From positions 50,424,078-50,488,077 of the forward strand of contig NC_091014.1 of the NCBI RefSeq assembly GCF_041296385.1: DNA of 64,000 bases. The letters run 5' to 3'. The notes below the pieces were generated by a model that saw nothing but the letters and a program-made list of their open reading frames with translations, had not been told where the DNA came from and did no database searches. Shown here piece after piece: positions 1 through 12,584 of this stretch. Source of the DNA: Aphelocoma coerulescens (taxonomy: Eukaryota > Chordata > Aves > Passeriformes > Corvidae). The translations under genes were made by a program, and so were the position numbers. Numbering within the stretch: the first letter of the stretch is position 1; every line of letters starts with the position of its first letter.

Positions 1-2066
1 ACTGCAGAAGGCTTGTTTTCAACTGTTTGTTTCAGTCTGGCTATAAGACCTTAGCACTGAAATATGCCAGCTGATGACCTTGAAAGAGAAGTAGAGAAAA
101 ATGTGTTGGTATCCCATATTTTTCTGACAGTGTAGCTCTCCTGCTCTGAGTGCCTCTTATCATTCAGATATAAACATTATGTTCAATTTGCCTAGTGATT
201 GATTGAAGATGACAGAATGTGCTCCTACCTACTGGTGTTTCTTGAATGGGGTGAAATACTTTCCCAAAGCCTGAGAAAATTCCTGTTCTTGTGCCACTGT
301 TAAAGGCCTTCCCAAAACCTGCAAGTTGGGATCTGTGAAGGAATTATTTTCTGAGCTCTGATATGTTACTGTGCTGTCTTAAAAAGGCTTATAGTAAATG
401 GCATGGGGGTACAAAGCCCTATTACTTTGATCTGATGACATTTTGCACTTCTGTGTACAGATTAAATGGCAATAAGAGGTACAGGCCAACCACACGACCT
501 GCCAGATGTGTTTAATTACATTTGCAAATAAACTGGATGGTCACCACAGAATAGCAGTGTTTATAGTTGTGACAAGCTGCAACTATTATGCAAAATGATT
601 TCTCCATGCAGAGGAAGTATCTTGCACAAGTGAGGCACAAGCAGGATGAAGTAGAGTCCAACCACCCATGCCAACAGGACAAGGCTCTACTGATTAAAGC
701 TCCACAATCACAAAAATATGAAAGTTATAAATTCCATCCCACCTTCTACAAAACCAGATAGCTGCCAGCCCTGGCCAAAGCTGATGCAACAGCTCAGAAT
801 ATCTACCCTGAGGCTGCCATGGTGTCAGATTCCTTTTGGTCACACTCTGCTTCTGGGACTCTCTGGAGGTGTCTCTGCTTGCAAAGAGGGTAGGAAGGGT
901 GCAAGAGAGGGGCACAGCCCTAAGTGGACCAGGTGCTGGGAAGAACAGCCTGACTGGCACACAAATCTGGCACAATGTATGTGTCTGCTCTATATGCAAT
1001 TATTCCAGGGAGAGTTACACATGTGGGATGTGCCTCCTGCCTCTGCAGTGCTGAGAGCCTAGAACCCAGCCACGTGCCAGAGACTGCAGAGAAGCGATGT
1101 GGTGTGTTGGAGATGTGGCAGGGAAGGCTGGAGATGAGCCTAATAATGAGCATCAGCTCATTCCTGTCTGCAGCACAAATGGCTGAAAAGCAGATTTCCT
1201 TTACTGATATAACCAAAACATTTCAGTTGTAAATGGTGTGTAATTTTGTGGGTATTTTGCTAACTTTATGAAGTGAAAGCCTTCATAATGCTTCTTCTCT
1301 GTGTGTCACTGTACCACAGAATGATAGAATGTATAAGGACTATGGTTATGATGTGTGCTTCTATATTTCTTCTATGAATGAACTTCATGAGATCACTAGT
1401 AATTCTTAAATTTTGAACTAACAGAATGATGCTAAAGATAAAGGTAAGATAATAGAGCTAGTAAATATACTCCATTCCGGAGTAAAGGCTCAACAGAAAT
1501 GCTGACATTCAAGGAAAACAGAATCCTCTGCTAGATTCCACAGTTAATTCCTCAAAAAATATGTCATTATTATTATGAACACAAAATACACGATTCCTCA
1601 GCAATTTTATCACTGAATAAGGCATTTCTGGATTTTCTCACACCGATATTCATTGTTAGGGAAAATTTTTTTAGTCCTTACTTATGCAAAATCCTCACAC
1701 AATGATTTAGGTTTAGTAAAGCAGAAATTCAAGATACTGTCTTGAAAAGACTTCAGCACAAGTACTATAATATTTGGTCTTTAGGTTGCACATAAACTTA
1801 TTGCAGCTATTTCTATGTGAGAATACTGGCACAGTGAAACATTCAGGCACAAAGTTCAGTGGTACAGCAATCACATGTAATTCATATACCAGTACTTATA
1901 CAGGTACAAATTTCTTCTACCTGGTCCACAAAAAAGAAGACAAAAGTTGTTACCCTTTATAAATGCAATTTATGTAGACAAAATACCCCCACATTTCTTC
2001 TAAAAAAATATCTCTTATAAAGAACAGCCACTGCTAAATTCAGACAGTTACTTCAGACAGACTTAC
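1..2066 (-). other. SLC5A8: SLC5A8 intron 6 (partial)
   Basis: I searched the minus strand for the next conserved SLC5A8 segments (NLVGLWAI, LPGLFVACAYSGTLS) and found none. The open frames here are short, overlap on both strands and match nothing I know. I see no recognisable repeat beyond a short CR1-tail-like ACAGAATGATAGAATG near 1317. Confidence 0.75.
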
Positions 2067-2207
2067 AATTTTGCGTGGAATCTGTTTTTGCAAGCAATGT
2101 ATCTCTGGACTTGAGACTGGTTAACCCCATATATGCCAGTCCATGTGAAAGTCCCACCTATAACAATCGTCCAGAAGGTGTGCCTTTGCAAAGGATTGGG
2201 ATTAAAG
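2067..2207 (-). CDS. SLC5A8: SLC5A8 coding exon 6 (residues 225-272)
   Basis: A 141-nt exon encoding [20 protein letters not shown] and [14 protein letters not shown], ending in AKL. Acceptor CATTGTAG, donor AATT|GTAAGT. The WT(I/V)IIGGTFTWT and [10 protein letters not shown] motifs are conserved in the SLC5A8/SLC5A12/SLC5A5 branch. The next exon (SLYINLVGLWAI in human) is not in 1-2066 and must lie left of the window. Confidence 0.96.
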
Positions 2208-5200
2208 CTACAATGAGAGGAAAAAGAGAACACAAATTCAGAATATGAAAGTCTTTTTAACATGTAGAGACCTTTATGCTTAAAAGAAATGATTTCTCCG
2301 TGCTTGTTCTCATACAAACTTTCTTAATTTGGCCAGATTTTGGACATTAAGTTACTCTAACTTTACGTGAAGTCACAGAAAGCAAATTTTAAAACTCAAG
2401 AGCTGATATCCTGAGCCAATGAAACACTCTGCACTGTCCAAAGGTGAAGTTGGAGAGATTTATTTGCCTATAGACTACAGTCTTATGTAAAGTTGTATGA
2501 TGCCTGTGATGGTTGTGATGAAATGATGCTGCAGTAAAAAGTGTAATATGGCTGCTTATCTAGAGGGACATCAGTCTAACACCAGTATAAAGGTGTGTTT
2601 ACAATCCCAGCCCTTGTGGACAGACCCTCTATAAAACATTTTGCTGGTTTAGCTCTAAGTAAATAGCAGATTTTAGGTGGCCATAAACAATTATTATTTT
2701 TAAGCCACTAATTTAAATTATATTCATCTTGGTGAATATTGTAATATTATTTCACATATTACATGCCTTTATTCCTTTTCTTTTTCCATCTGTGAACTCT
2801 GTGATTGGGAGAAGAATCAATGCAGTACAATCACTGCAAATGAGCCAAACAGATTGAAATAAATTACAGTTCACAAGAAGAAAAAAATACCCACAGATGA
2901 ATTACTTACTGAAGAATTTGGTGAAGAATTTTACAGAACAACCTGACTAATATTGTGAATTGACAGACAAAGGACAAATCACAATACTTGTCATACTAAA
3001 CTTTCACTAATACCACTGGGTGAAGGTTCTCAGAAGAATCTTGTATTCATCAAAGGTACAATAACATTTTTACTTAAAATGGTCCCTGATTCAACATAGT
3101 CAGACTGAATATTCTTGAATTTGTAAAGTGATACTTTTAGGCTATGACTACTTACAATAATGGAGGCTAAATTACTATTAGAACTACTTTTATTTTTTCT
3201 TTCGAGGAAAAGAAGAACATTTCTCTTTTTCAGATTGGGCAAAAACTATTATTTTCCCATTTGTTTTGGTCCAGTCGCTGAAATGCCAAATCAGCTGTTT
3301 GCAAATTGTAATTATAAATACAACTGTCCCCTCCTATTCACCATTCTCTTCCAGTGGAATCCCAAATGTATCCTTAAAACACCTACTTGACAAAGTATAA
3401 ACGTTTTTCTCTTTCCAGGATTTTGCATGGTGTAAAACCTAAAAAATATCCCTCAAACTAGGTAAGATTGTTTAAAAATATACATAAACTGGGTCACAAC
3501 TTCTGCCTTCCTCCTCCTTCAGTAGCAGTTTAATTTCACAGTCAGTCACATGAGCTCTATTTGTAGGAATAGAGAGGCACATCCTCTGCAAGTACAAACT
3601 CACTCCCAGAAGTTTAATCTTCCTCCATGGTAGGAATCATTTACAATGCGTCCAATTCCCTCCTGAACCACCACAGCTCGTATGATCACAGATGAAAATC
3701 CAGCAACCATGATTCCAACCTGGAAAACATCTGTCCACACCACTGCCTTCAGACCGCCCTGCAAGAGCAAAAGCATGCATCAGGTACAACAAGGCAGCAG
3801 CACCCTTGCTTTGCACTCTCAACTAACAGAAACATTACCATCTGAATTATGCATAACAGACAAATTTAATCTTCTTCTTTAATAGAACCAATTCTGTACT
3901 CGTGTCTTTAAGAATTGCACTCTGGAACCTACTCAGGACGTCCTGGCCCTTTTTTGAAGTGCTCTGGAATTTACTTTGGCTATACACATAGTTTAATCCA
4001 GAATTTCCTTCGTCACATAACCTTATTCAGAAGTTTGTTTCAAAAGATAAATTTTCAGACAGTGCTCATCTTACTTATATACAGTACCACTAACTCCAGA
4101 AGGTATACCATTCATCTGAATAAAAATAAACATGATTTAGTCCAACACAGACAAATAAATTTGTCCCTGAGGTTCCTTTTCATTGTTTCTAGACATTTGA
4201 TCAATTAACACTAAATTAAAGACCAATCTGTTCATGTGGCACGTTATTTTCAGTGGCTCTATTCAATAACACACAAGACTGTTACAATTGCATTGAGAAG
4301 GTGTTTGAAAAATTGCACAGCAAAACCCTACTAGATCAGAAGAAAAATCACAAGAGGATTTTTAGAAAGGGAAATCTACCTTTTTTGCTATTCTTTCAGC
4401 AACAACAGAAGTTTGAATGTATCATAACAGAAAAGATTTGAGTTGCAGAGTGGCTGCCTATGCACATGGTCCTGTAGCTATACCTGTAAAATGTAATTCC
4501 ATGGAGTATCCTGATTTAGGCTACTTTTAATAAATTCTATATTTGATATGAGTGGTGAAAGGAACAGGTTTTTCTCAGGTAGGGGCCCACGTACCAGTGT
4601 GCAGTAGAATGTGCAGACCACACCAGTTGCCACCACTGCACCCCACAAGTCAAAGCCAGTGACTGAAAGAGAGGGAAATGGCATCAGTGTGAATGAGGCA
4701 TTGGGGACAAAACACTGAAGGTCAATTATTGAAAAAAGCTAGAAATAATTTAAATGCAAAAGTAGGAGGTATAAACAGCAATGAAAAGTTTAGTGTGTCT
4801 AAACCAAGGGATTCATCCTAACCAGTTCTAAAACTGAAACAGTTGTTACAGATTTGGACACTGCTAAAAAGTTGAGATTTATTTGAGGATCTAGGAAGCT
4901 ATTTGCCTTTAATGTGAGTGCTGCCGAACAACACATCCAATATGTCCCAGCTCAGGATGGTTTTTAAATGCATGTCCTTCCTAGAAACACCTGTGTAGTT
5001 GCTACCCAGCCCTTAGGCAGGGATATAAGCCAGTAAACAGAATGGGGGTTCTGCACAGAGACAAGGTTGTTCAAGCATTGTCTGGAAGAAATGTGTCAGA
5101 GTAAAAGCCTTTCTTTTATTCTTACTTCTCTCAAGGATCATATGTTTCTGCCAGACACTCTGTCACTGCCCCAGTTAGGCATGCTCCCCTGCTGCCAGGC

Positions 5201-8200
5201 AGGGCATGAGGGGGCTCCCCGACAGACAGCTCAGGCTAATGAGAAACACTGAAACAAAACTAGTAAAAACCATAAGTTATTCTAATTAGGAGCCAGCTAA
5301 GTCATAGCTTGGTTTAGTATGTATTTGCAAGGCAAATATAAATATCAAAGACACAAAACCTGTGGGACTTAGAGGAAACCAGTACAGAGAGTGTTGGGTT
5401 TTTTCTTCCTTTTTGTTCAATGAACAGGGCAAAAAAAAACATTCTATGAGGAAAAACACTGGGACTTGATTCTAGCCAAAATGATTCTTTTTTTATTTGC
5501 ATTTTGTTATTCCCTTTTCTTGCCAAATGAACAAATTAATGGTGTCAGATTAAAAGTTTAATTTGGCTCCATATAAAAGCTTTTACCCTTTTAGAAATCA
5601 ATGTGGCTCATTTTCAAATCAGTCATTGTGAAGTAGAAAATGGAAATATTTAACTTTGTAAATATCACAATAAACATCTTAACAATCTCTTTGCTGTTGA
5701 TTTGGTTTTCCTGGAAAAAGGACAGACCACACTAAACCATTCCGGGCGGCCCAAAATCATATTTACAGAACTTTTGCCTTGCTCTCATCTTGAAGAACAG
5801 CACTTAACCAGGGGAATTAAATTTGTCTTTAGTGCCTGCATTGCCTTCAAAATTTACTTAAGTCTTCTCAACTTCTCTGAATAAGCCATTATTTACAGGT
5901 ATTGCATCAGAGGTAGAGTAAATGAGAGGCAGTATTTCCATAAATCTCTTCTGTAATTCCTTACAGGTAGGGATTAAGGGACTAGGATTACAGAGTTCCC
6001 ATTAAAAGACTTCACAGTCAACCCTTGAGCTATATTTTTAGGTGTTGCATTACCAAAAAAAACCAACCAAACCAGTATTACATCAGCAGAAATTATATCA
6101 GTAGAGAATATAATTGCAGTGTACTCATCTTACCTTGATTTAGTGCTAAAGCTGGAGCATAAATGACAATGCCAGTGTATAAAGTCTAGAACGGGAGAAA
6201 AAAAGGAAAGATCAAAAGAAATGTAAATTCCTGGAAAGGTGATAGCTTTCTGACATGATTTCTTTTCAAGTATCTATGTAGTCTATGTTTCCTAGTTCAT
6301 AACTGTTGGCAAATAATTCCAGTTAGAAGACAAATGTCTGAGGCTAATAAACTCTGCAGTATTACAGCCTAGTGTTCTTAAAACAAATACCAAGGACTCT
6401 TAAATACCAAATCCATCTTCATCTTCTCCTGACTTTTATAATTAACTTATTTTATGCCTTTAAAACTGCAAAGGAAACAAGAGCAAAAGGAAGTCAATGA
6501 GGTTTACACATGGTTTGTCAAGGAATCTATTACTATCGTTTCCTCAGTCTTGAGATCAATATGCCTCTCAGTATATAGCTATAATTCATGTGACTAACAG
6601 CACAAAATATTACATTAGTTAGTCATTACAGATAGCATTACAAGGAGTTATATAACCTTCATCATGTAAAATGAAGCCATATGTGATTATATTCTCAACC
6701 ACAGTAAAGATACAGACAAACCAAGGAGCTAACTCCATCTACTTTTGTGGGCACAATGGGATTCATACACTGATATCCTCTACAATTTCTTTGTATATGG
6801 TTTTTAATCCTGTTTGCTTTTTTATCACTGGTAATACTGCCACAAGTTCAGCTGTGACATGAGTCAGGAGAATACAGCCTGCATTGTGCTGATGACTTCT
6901 GTGAAGGTCAGTGGTTTTGATTCAAAGCATCTAGATCACTGATAGGTCGTGAGCTGACATGCATCAGTTTTCCACAGCTGGACTCAGAATTCTTTCTGAT
7001 TTACAGGGATGGGATTTGGGCATGGAAAAACAGCATAATCAGATGTCATCCAGGATTCACCAGCTTCTGCCCTTCCTGCAAGTGTCCACCCTAGGCACAG
7101 GTGGCAAACCAGAGCAGGATTGCTAACCACTGAATTACTTGCCATGGCTTTTGAGCAGATCAAATCCAGTCCCCGAGGTGGAGCTCTACCACATGGCCAG
7201 TGGCTATGCTGGGAACAGAACCAAGAGGTAACGGGAGTGAGCAGTTCTCTAGCTTTATGAGGAAATTAGTATGGAGAAGCTGCTTCACCCAGCCTAACCT
7301 AATTGCCCTGAGCCCCTGCTGCACACCTGCTACAAGCACATGCCAGAAAGGACAGGGGAGCCATTGGGGAAATAAGTTATTCCTACCTGTGTGCTACTCC
7401 CTGCCACTGTGTGTGCATGCTTATTTCTCTCAGTGCCATGAGTCCTCTCTAGATTTTCATATATAGCTTGTATGACAAGAAAGCTGCCAGTCCTGACTAG
7501 TGCCTGTCAAGTATCTCCTCAGAACTACCTGTATCACTTCCCAGCCAGCTCCTGACACCTGTCTAGCCCAGACAATGTTTGACTTGCTGTCCATACAGTG
7601 ACTGTCAGCGTGTGCTGCTGAAACACAGAATCACAGAATGGTTTGTGTGGGAATGGTCCTTTAAAGACCATCTAGGCCAGCACTGCTGCCATGGACAGGC
7701 ACACCTTCCACTAGATCAAATTGCTCAGAGCCCAATCCAGTCTGATTTTGAACACTTCCAGAGAGGGGCCATTGCACTTCTTCTCCAGGCTACCTGGTCC
7801 AGTATCCCGCTATCCTTGTTGCAAAAAAATTCTTCTTTATAACCTCTCTAAATCTACCCCTTTTCAGTTTAGAACTATTATCCCTTGTCCAGTCACTACA
7901 GGTAAAAAGTCTCTCTCCACCTTTCTCATAAGCCCCCTTTGAAAGGCTGCAATAAGGTCTCTCCACAGCCTTCTCTTCTCCAGGTTGAACAATTAATCCC
8001 AACTTTCTCAGCCTTTCTTCACAGGAGAGGTGTTCCACACCCCAGACCATTTTTGTGGTCATCCTCTGGACCCTCTCCAAGAGGTCCATGTCTTTCTTGT
8101 GCTGGGGACCCCACAGCTAGATGCAGTACTTCAGGTGGGGTCTCACAAGAGTAGAGCAGACCGGGAGAATCATCTCCTTTAACCTGCTAGCAACACTTCT

Positions 8201-11200
8201 TTTGGTGAAGGATAAAATTGGCTTTCTGGGCTGTGACCAGACTTCCTGGCTCATGTCAAATTTTTCATCCACCAGTATCTCCAGGTTCTCCTCTGCAAGG
8301 CTGCTCCCAATCAGCTCATCCCTCAATCTGTACTGATATTTGTAATTGCCCCAATCCACGTGCAGGACCTTGCACATGGGTTTGTTGAACTTTATGGGGC
8401 CATTCCTCAAGCCTGTCAAAGTCCCTCTGGATGTCATCTCTTCCCTTTAGCGAATCAGCTGCACCACTGAGCATGGTGTCATCCACAAACTTGCTGAGAG
8501 TGAACTCATTCTCACTATCTATGTCATTAATGAAGGTATTAAATAGTATTGGTTCCAGTACATACTGGAACTCATTACTGGTTCCCATCAGAATATTTAG
8601 CTGTTGACTGCAATGCTTTGGATGTAATCATCAAGCCAATTCTTTTTCCTTCTAATAGTCCATCAGTCAAACTCCTATCTCTTCAAGCCTGTTAATTCAA
8701 GGGATTCAGCTTGAGAACTTGTGGCTTTCTCATACACAGCATAAGTGCCAGAAGCTTTGAAACATCAGAAATTAAAATTTGTCACAACTCCGATCGCATT
8801 TTTGTGTAAATTTAAATAGGACTGCTACAATCTTTCTGCTTCTTCAGTAGGTTTTGTTTTGGTTGTATTATTATATATCCTTTTCTTCTTTAAAGTATAT
8901 GCCAATATTAACAGAAGAGTTAAAACTGCACCATTAAGATCTTGGGAGGTTTTCTTTCCTCACTATTATTTAATTTATTCAGGTTTAATTTTAAGTGCTT
9001 GGCAGAGAAAGACACATATAGATCTTTGGTTAATTTCCTTGAGCACGTATTTAAGTTGCATAGAATTATTTTTCTCATCTTTGCAAGCAAAGACTGTGCT
9101 TAGCTTTTCTAACTTACGCAACTGTGATGTCTTCATATTTGCTGGTGAAACAGCGTCAAGTTTCACACATGCTAGCACTCTACTTTTACCATGAGCTTGT
9201 GTATCTGTAAAAGCCAGCTAAGCAGCACTGCTCAAATAAGTAATGAGCACTGCATTGGAAACCATCTTACTGGTGCAAGTGGGATTGCCCTGTAACTTCT
9301 GGTGTGCCTTAAAAAATACAGAAATGGGCAAAAACAAGCATGTAACTTAAAAAGCTTTCTGACTGCATAGTCATCCTTACTTTGAATTACCCCAAAAGTC
9401 CACTTCAAAATTGTGAAAAGAACACATTTTTGTTCTGGTGCATCTGACACATGCTCACTGACATTTAAATGCTGTGGTCCCGTACTGCCTCCTTGAAAGG
9501 GCCAGATACAGCAAACTTTACCAATAATAATTTCAGAGATTTCTTTAGTTTAACATTCCCCAGGGCACTAATTTTCTACTTATCAGTTTGCAGACACCTA
9601 AGGATTTTCCAGGGGTGGTGGTGGTGGTGCAAACCCTCGTGCAGTAAGTAAATGACAGCTCCTGACAGCCTGTTTTGTCACCTTTCACTGACCCTTGAGA
9701 ATTAGTCAGACTTCGAGAATCTGCACACCAGAGGATGAAAACTGATGCTTGTAGATGATTGGAGCACATTAACATTTTGAACTCATTGTGGGTTTCTCCA
9801 GCAGGCAAGCAAATGACTGCTCTTCACACTGCTATCCTGTAGTGAAGGGTCGCTCGTCTCTTGGCGTGGTGCTGATGTCAAGTGACTGCTGTGGGTATTC
9901 AGCAGTGCCCATGGAGACTCAAGAGGCAGGTAGCCCAGCATCCTCTCCCCACCTCATTGCTGGGGAGCAGAAAGAGCTTTGTTTCTCCTGCTCCCAGCCA
10001 CCCAAGCACTGTGGTAACCTCATCAGCTGCTCAGAGAAAACAGCCAGTTACACTCAACCAAATGATTCTGGTGGCCCCGAGGACCATAGAACAGCTTTGA
10101 AGTTTACTTGCCGTTTGTATTATGAAAAGGATCGTTCCACAAAGGCGTAGATACTTATTAAATCGAAGTTCTAAATACTGTAAAAAAGAAGAAGAAACAA
10201 ATACTTATACTGAAATTTGGCACTATTGATATGACTAGAATGAAATCATGAGCAATACAGAAAGAGTGTTGTTTTTACATTTTCATGAATGGCCAAAACT
10301 CCTAGAGTCCCCTTGTTTGATATCTCTTTCAACTTGGTTTGATATTTCTTTATAGACCACACCACTGGGTAATAACATACAAGCAAGTGAAGTAGACATA
10401 AGCTAGTCACTATATAAGGGAATTTACAGAAAAGACTAGGACATATTATCACAGAATCATTAAATATGCTGAGTTGAAAGGGACAAAGATACACAAGAAT
10501 CATCAAGTCCAACTCTTGACTCTGCACAGGGAAACCTGAAAGTTGACAATGACATGTCAGCCAAAAAGTAGAATCCACTAGTGTTGTGAAATCAGAGAGA
10601 AAAAGAAAACTTTGTGACTATTCCTATGTCTTAGTCAGTTTGGAAATTCTGCCATTATATGTGTCCATCTGAACTACTGTGAGAGAGGGCAGATTTTCAG
10701 TGGTCAGCAGCTTCTTCCCATGTTAACCTCACCTTCGGCACTGCCCAAGGCAGCCTGCCATATTCTACTGGTAAGTCAACATTTAGCCTTTTGTGAAACA
10801 GGAACCGTCACTTTTCTACCAAGCCTGGAACAGCACAACCTCTAAGTGAGTTTGTCATGCTGCAGAACAGATTTCTTACCACCATCTGTCCTAAAAACCA
10901 TCTTGGTGTGTGGTTGTACAAAAGAGATCTCATTTGCCTGATGAATCTGTTCAATCAACACAGATAAACACTGAAGCACCGCAAAGTGCTCCCTCATGAA
11001 CTGAGCATTTAAAATGTGATCTGTGAGCATGCCCACACAAGGAAGCAGTCTTGAACCCCTGGACAGACACAAAAGGTTGTTAAAAATCTGAACTCTGCCC
11101 ACAAATAGAAGATGTATCTTTTATAGGGGCATTACTCTGATTCAATGCTGAGATAATCAGTGAGTTTCCAGTCATGATCATAAGCCTTTATTTAAAAGAA

Positions 11201-12584
11201 CCCTATTTAAGTATCATCATGACAGTCCAAAGATTAGTAGTTTAAAATACACTGGAAGACACCAGAGATTTCTGTTGGTGAATTCTTATCTAAATGTACT
11301 GACCGAAATCTTGTTTTCAACCTTCAGTGCTGCAATTCCTCTCTTTAGTGTAATAAAGTGCTAAAGACCAAAGTAGCCAGTCAAGGACTTTCACCTGCAC
11401 CAATGCTCCTTTCCCAAAGTCCTCTGCAAAAAGAGCAGTTTGCTCCCAAATCTGCAGCTAGGAACCATCTCCATGTAGGAAGATAAACAGGTTGCACGGA
11501 CATTCTGAATCAGAAGAAAGCACTGACCAGATGCTTCCCCGCCCCAAAACTGCCAGACTCTACCTGTGATTGTCCCACTACCCCAGATGTCTGTGTGCTG
11601 GTGGCTATAGCTTCAACGTACACGCTGGGCTGAAGACCAGCTCAGCCTTATTTTGGTGAAAGAAAACTTTTACAGACACAGAGCACTTGCTGACCTCCTT
11701 GTCTAGTCATGATAGAGAAGACATTCAGTAGTGTAAACAGCCTCAGGTGACAAGGAGTCTCTTCAAAATGTCTAGGAACAGCACAAATATGTACTCTGCC
11801 AAAGGGGGACTTTTGTGGTTGCACCTAAGCTTAAGAAACCAATCTGGAGAGAGTGTGATATGATAAGAGAACTCTGGTTCCTATAGTAGATGCTTTTGTG
11901 CTCTGGTTTTGCTATATAAATTACAGATGATTACATGTCACCATCCAAGCTGCATTAGGATTAATCCACCTACTGAACTGAGTATCTGGCGTGAGGAAAC
12001 CAATCTGGTATGACACACAGCTCCTGAGCTAAGGCAGCAGGGTTGAACATCACCTGTCTGCAGAGACAGTGTGGGCAGGCTTGGGGACAGAGAGGGTTAC
12101 AGCCTGCTCTCAGGAGTGTGGTGATGTAGGACAGCCCAGAGTGCAGGGAATTTGGGGGAAGAGAAAATGGAGAGCAGACATGTAGAAAGTAGGCACAAGA
12201 AGCCCCCCAGCTCACTAAAACTGGGGAGAGATTCTTTCCACTCCACCTTACCTCATAGGTGCTGGTAATGCCCAGCTTGTAGAAGACGGGCAGGAAGATC
12301 TCGGCACTGCATAGCACCACCAGGCCGTAGGTGATGGCAAAGATGCAGAAGATGGCACCATAGCGATAGATCTCAGCAGGGGTGCCCAGCACCGTGACGG
12401 CTGACATGAAACTGGCAGTGAGGGAGAGTGCAACCGGGAGGGCACTCATGCTGCGGCCTGCCATGAGGAAGTCCTTTGATGTCTTCTGCCCCCCTCCCAC
12501 GAAGGCGTAGTAGACACCAATGACGGCTGAGATGAGCAGCATGGCCGCGAAGACCACATAGTCCCAGACAGTGAAGCGGCCCAT
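2067..12584 (-). CDS. SLC5A8: SLC5A8, sodium-coupled monocarboxylate transporter 1 (SMCT1), 5' part, exons 1-6
   Basis: Coding join on the minus strand, in transcript order: 12584-12252, 10177-10112, 6185-6134, 4662-4595, 3758-3604, 2207-2067. It totals 815 nt (271 codons plus 2 nt) and stays in frame across all five junctions. The family product is a Na+-driven carrier of lactate, pyruvate, short-chain fatty acids and nicotinate in apical plasma membranes; it has 13 membrane spans and about 610 residues, so this is the first 45%. Diagnostic peptides, compared with vertebrate SLC5A8 from memory, are [46 protein letters not shown] and [14 protein letters not shown]. The ATG at 12584 is chosen because an in-frame TGA lies at 12632-12630 with no ATG between. 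The rest of the gene lies left of the window. UTP20 starts 15 kb away in the opposite direction, as in mammals. Confidence 0.96.
3604..3758 (-). CDS. SLC5A8: SLC5A8 coding exon 5 (residues 174-225)
   Basis: A 155-nt exon whose product begins [20 protein letters not shown] and ends near GGRLNFW. GGLKAV(V/I)WTDVFQ is a hallmark of the sodium:solute symporter family. Acceptor CTCTTGCAG, donor GGGA|GTGAGT. It ends in phase 2, sharing an Asp codon with exon 6. Confidence 0.96.
4595..4662 (-). CDS. SLC5A8: SLC5A8 coding exon 4 (residues 151-173)
   Basis: A 68-nt exon encoding [20 protein letters not shown] followed by CTL. To my memory this is identical to mammalian SLC5A8 and is a highly conserved membrane span. 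Acceptor TCTTTCAG, donor CTG|GTACGT. It ends in phase 0. Confidence 0.97.
6134..6185 (-). CDS. SLC5A8: SLC5A8 coding exon 3 (residues 134-151)
   Basis: A 52-nt exon encoding [17 protein letters not shown] plus the first base of a valine codon. Acceptor CGTTCTAG and donor CAAG|GTAAGA flank it. The hydrophobic run [10 protein letters not shown] is part of a membrane span. It joins exon 4 in phase 1 to rebuild the family motif [10 protein letters not shown]. Confidence 0.95.
6186..10111 (-). other. SLC5A8: SLC5A8 intron 2 (GC-AG)
   Basis: A 3.9-kb intron with a GC donor (10111-10110) and a CTAG acceptor next to exon 3. It holds the degraded CR1 at 7622-8710 and a short (GGT)n run at about 9614-9629. 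Nothing else is recognisable. Confidence 0.8.
7622..8710 (-). mobile_element. CR1 LINE, 3' fragment, inactivated
   Basis: The minus strand encodes pieces of the CR1 ORF2 C-terminus. The reverse transcriptase catalytic region reads [16 protein letters not shown] (about 8500-8440, family form usually FADDT). It is followed by [20 protein letters not shown], then [15 protein letters not shown] and [14 protein letters not shown] (about 8085-7990). The pieces lie in different frames, with a shift near 8390 and a stop just after KYCI at about 8117, so the copy is dead. The 3' terminus is the short-repeat tail seen on the plus strand as ACAGAATCACAGAATGG at 7625-7641. The 5' end near 8710 is approximate. 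Confidence 0.93.
10112..10177 (-). CDS. SLC5A8: SLC5A8 coding exon 2 (residues 112-133), GC donor
   Basis: A 66-nt exon encoding 22 residues that begin [15 protein letters not shown] and end IIQT, matching the segment after ITSTYE in vertebrate SLC5A8. The acceptor is TTTTTTACAG at 10187-10178. The 5' splice site reads ACG|GCAAGT, so intron 2 is GC-AG rather than GT-AG; the remaining donor bases are consensus. Both junctions are phase 0. It is too short to show up as an independent open frame. Confidence 0.93.
10178..12251 (-). other. SLC5A8: SLC5A8 intron 1
   Basis: A 2.07-kb GT-AG intron between exons 1 and 2. It holds a short CR1 tail at 10449-10545. An 86-codon minus-strand open frame at 10842-11102 matches nothing I recognise and looks incidental. 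Confidence 0.8.
10449..10545 (-). mobile_element. CR1 3'-end fragment
   Basis: The plus strand reads ATCACAGAATCATTAAATAT, then a GAGTTGAAAGGGAC segment and ATCAAGTCCAACTC. This is the usual reverse-complement view of a CR1 3' untranslated tail. Only about 100 bp remain and there is no coding part. Confidence 0.75.
12252..12584 (-). CDS. SLC5A8: SLC5A8 coding exon 1 (residues 1-111)
   Basis: Begins [11 protein letters not shown] and ends LGITSTYE, then donor GAG|GTAAGG. Three hydrophobic spans are visible: about residues 8-28 (ending VIGVYYAF), 47-68 ([20 protein letters not shown]) and 77-101 (ending EIFLPVF). The [11 protein letters not shown] loop between spans 1 and 2 is typical of SLC5 sodium symporters. 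The first coding residues are shorter than in the human protein. The open frame continues into intron 1 for about 94 codons, but the donor and the family match end the exon at 12252. Confidence 0.97.

Larger units (their letters stand above)
2208..6133 (-). other. SLC5A8: SLC5A8 introns 5, 4 and 3
   Basis: Intron 5 is 2208-3603, intron 4 is 3759-4594 and intron 3 is 4663-6133. All three have GT donors and AG acceptors on the minus strand. They are AT-rich and I see no transposon, RNA gene or extra exon in them. Confidence 0.8.

Noticed and set aside
8316..8588. Reverse-transcriptase-like open frame as an active gene
   Set aside because: It is part of a CR1 with frame shifts and a stop; only a fossil.
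10842..11102. 86-codon minus-strand open frame in SLC5A8 intron 1
   Set aside because: Not part of SLC5A8, which is collinear without it, and not recognised as anything else.
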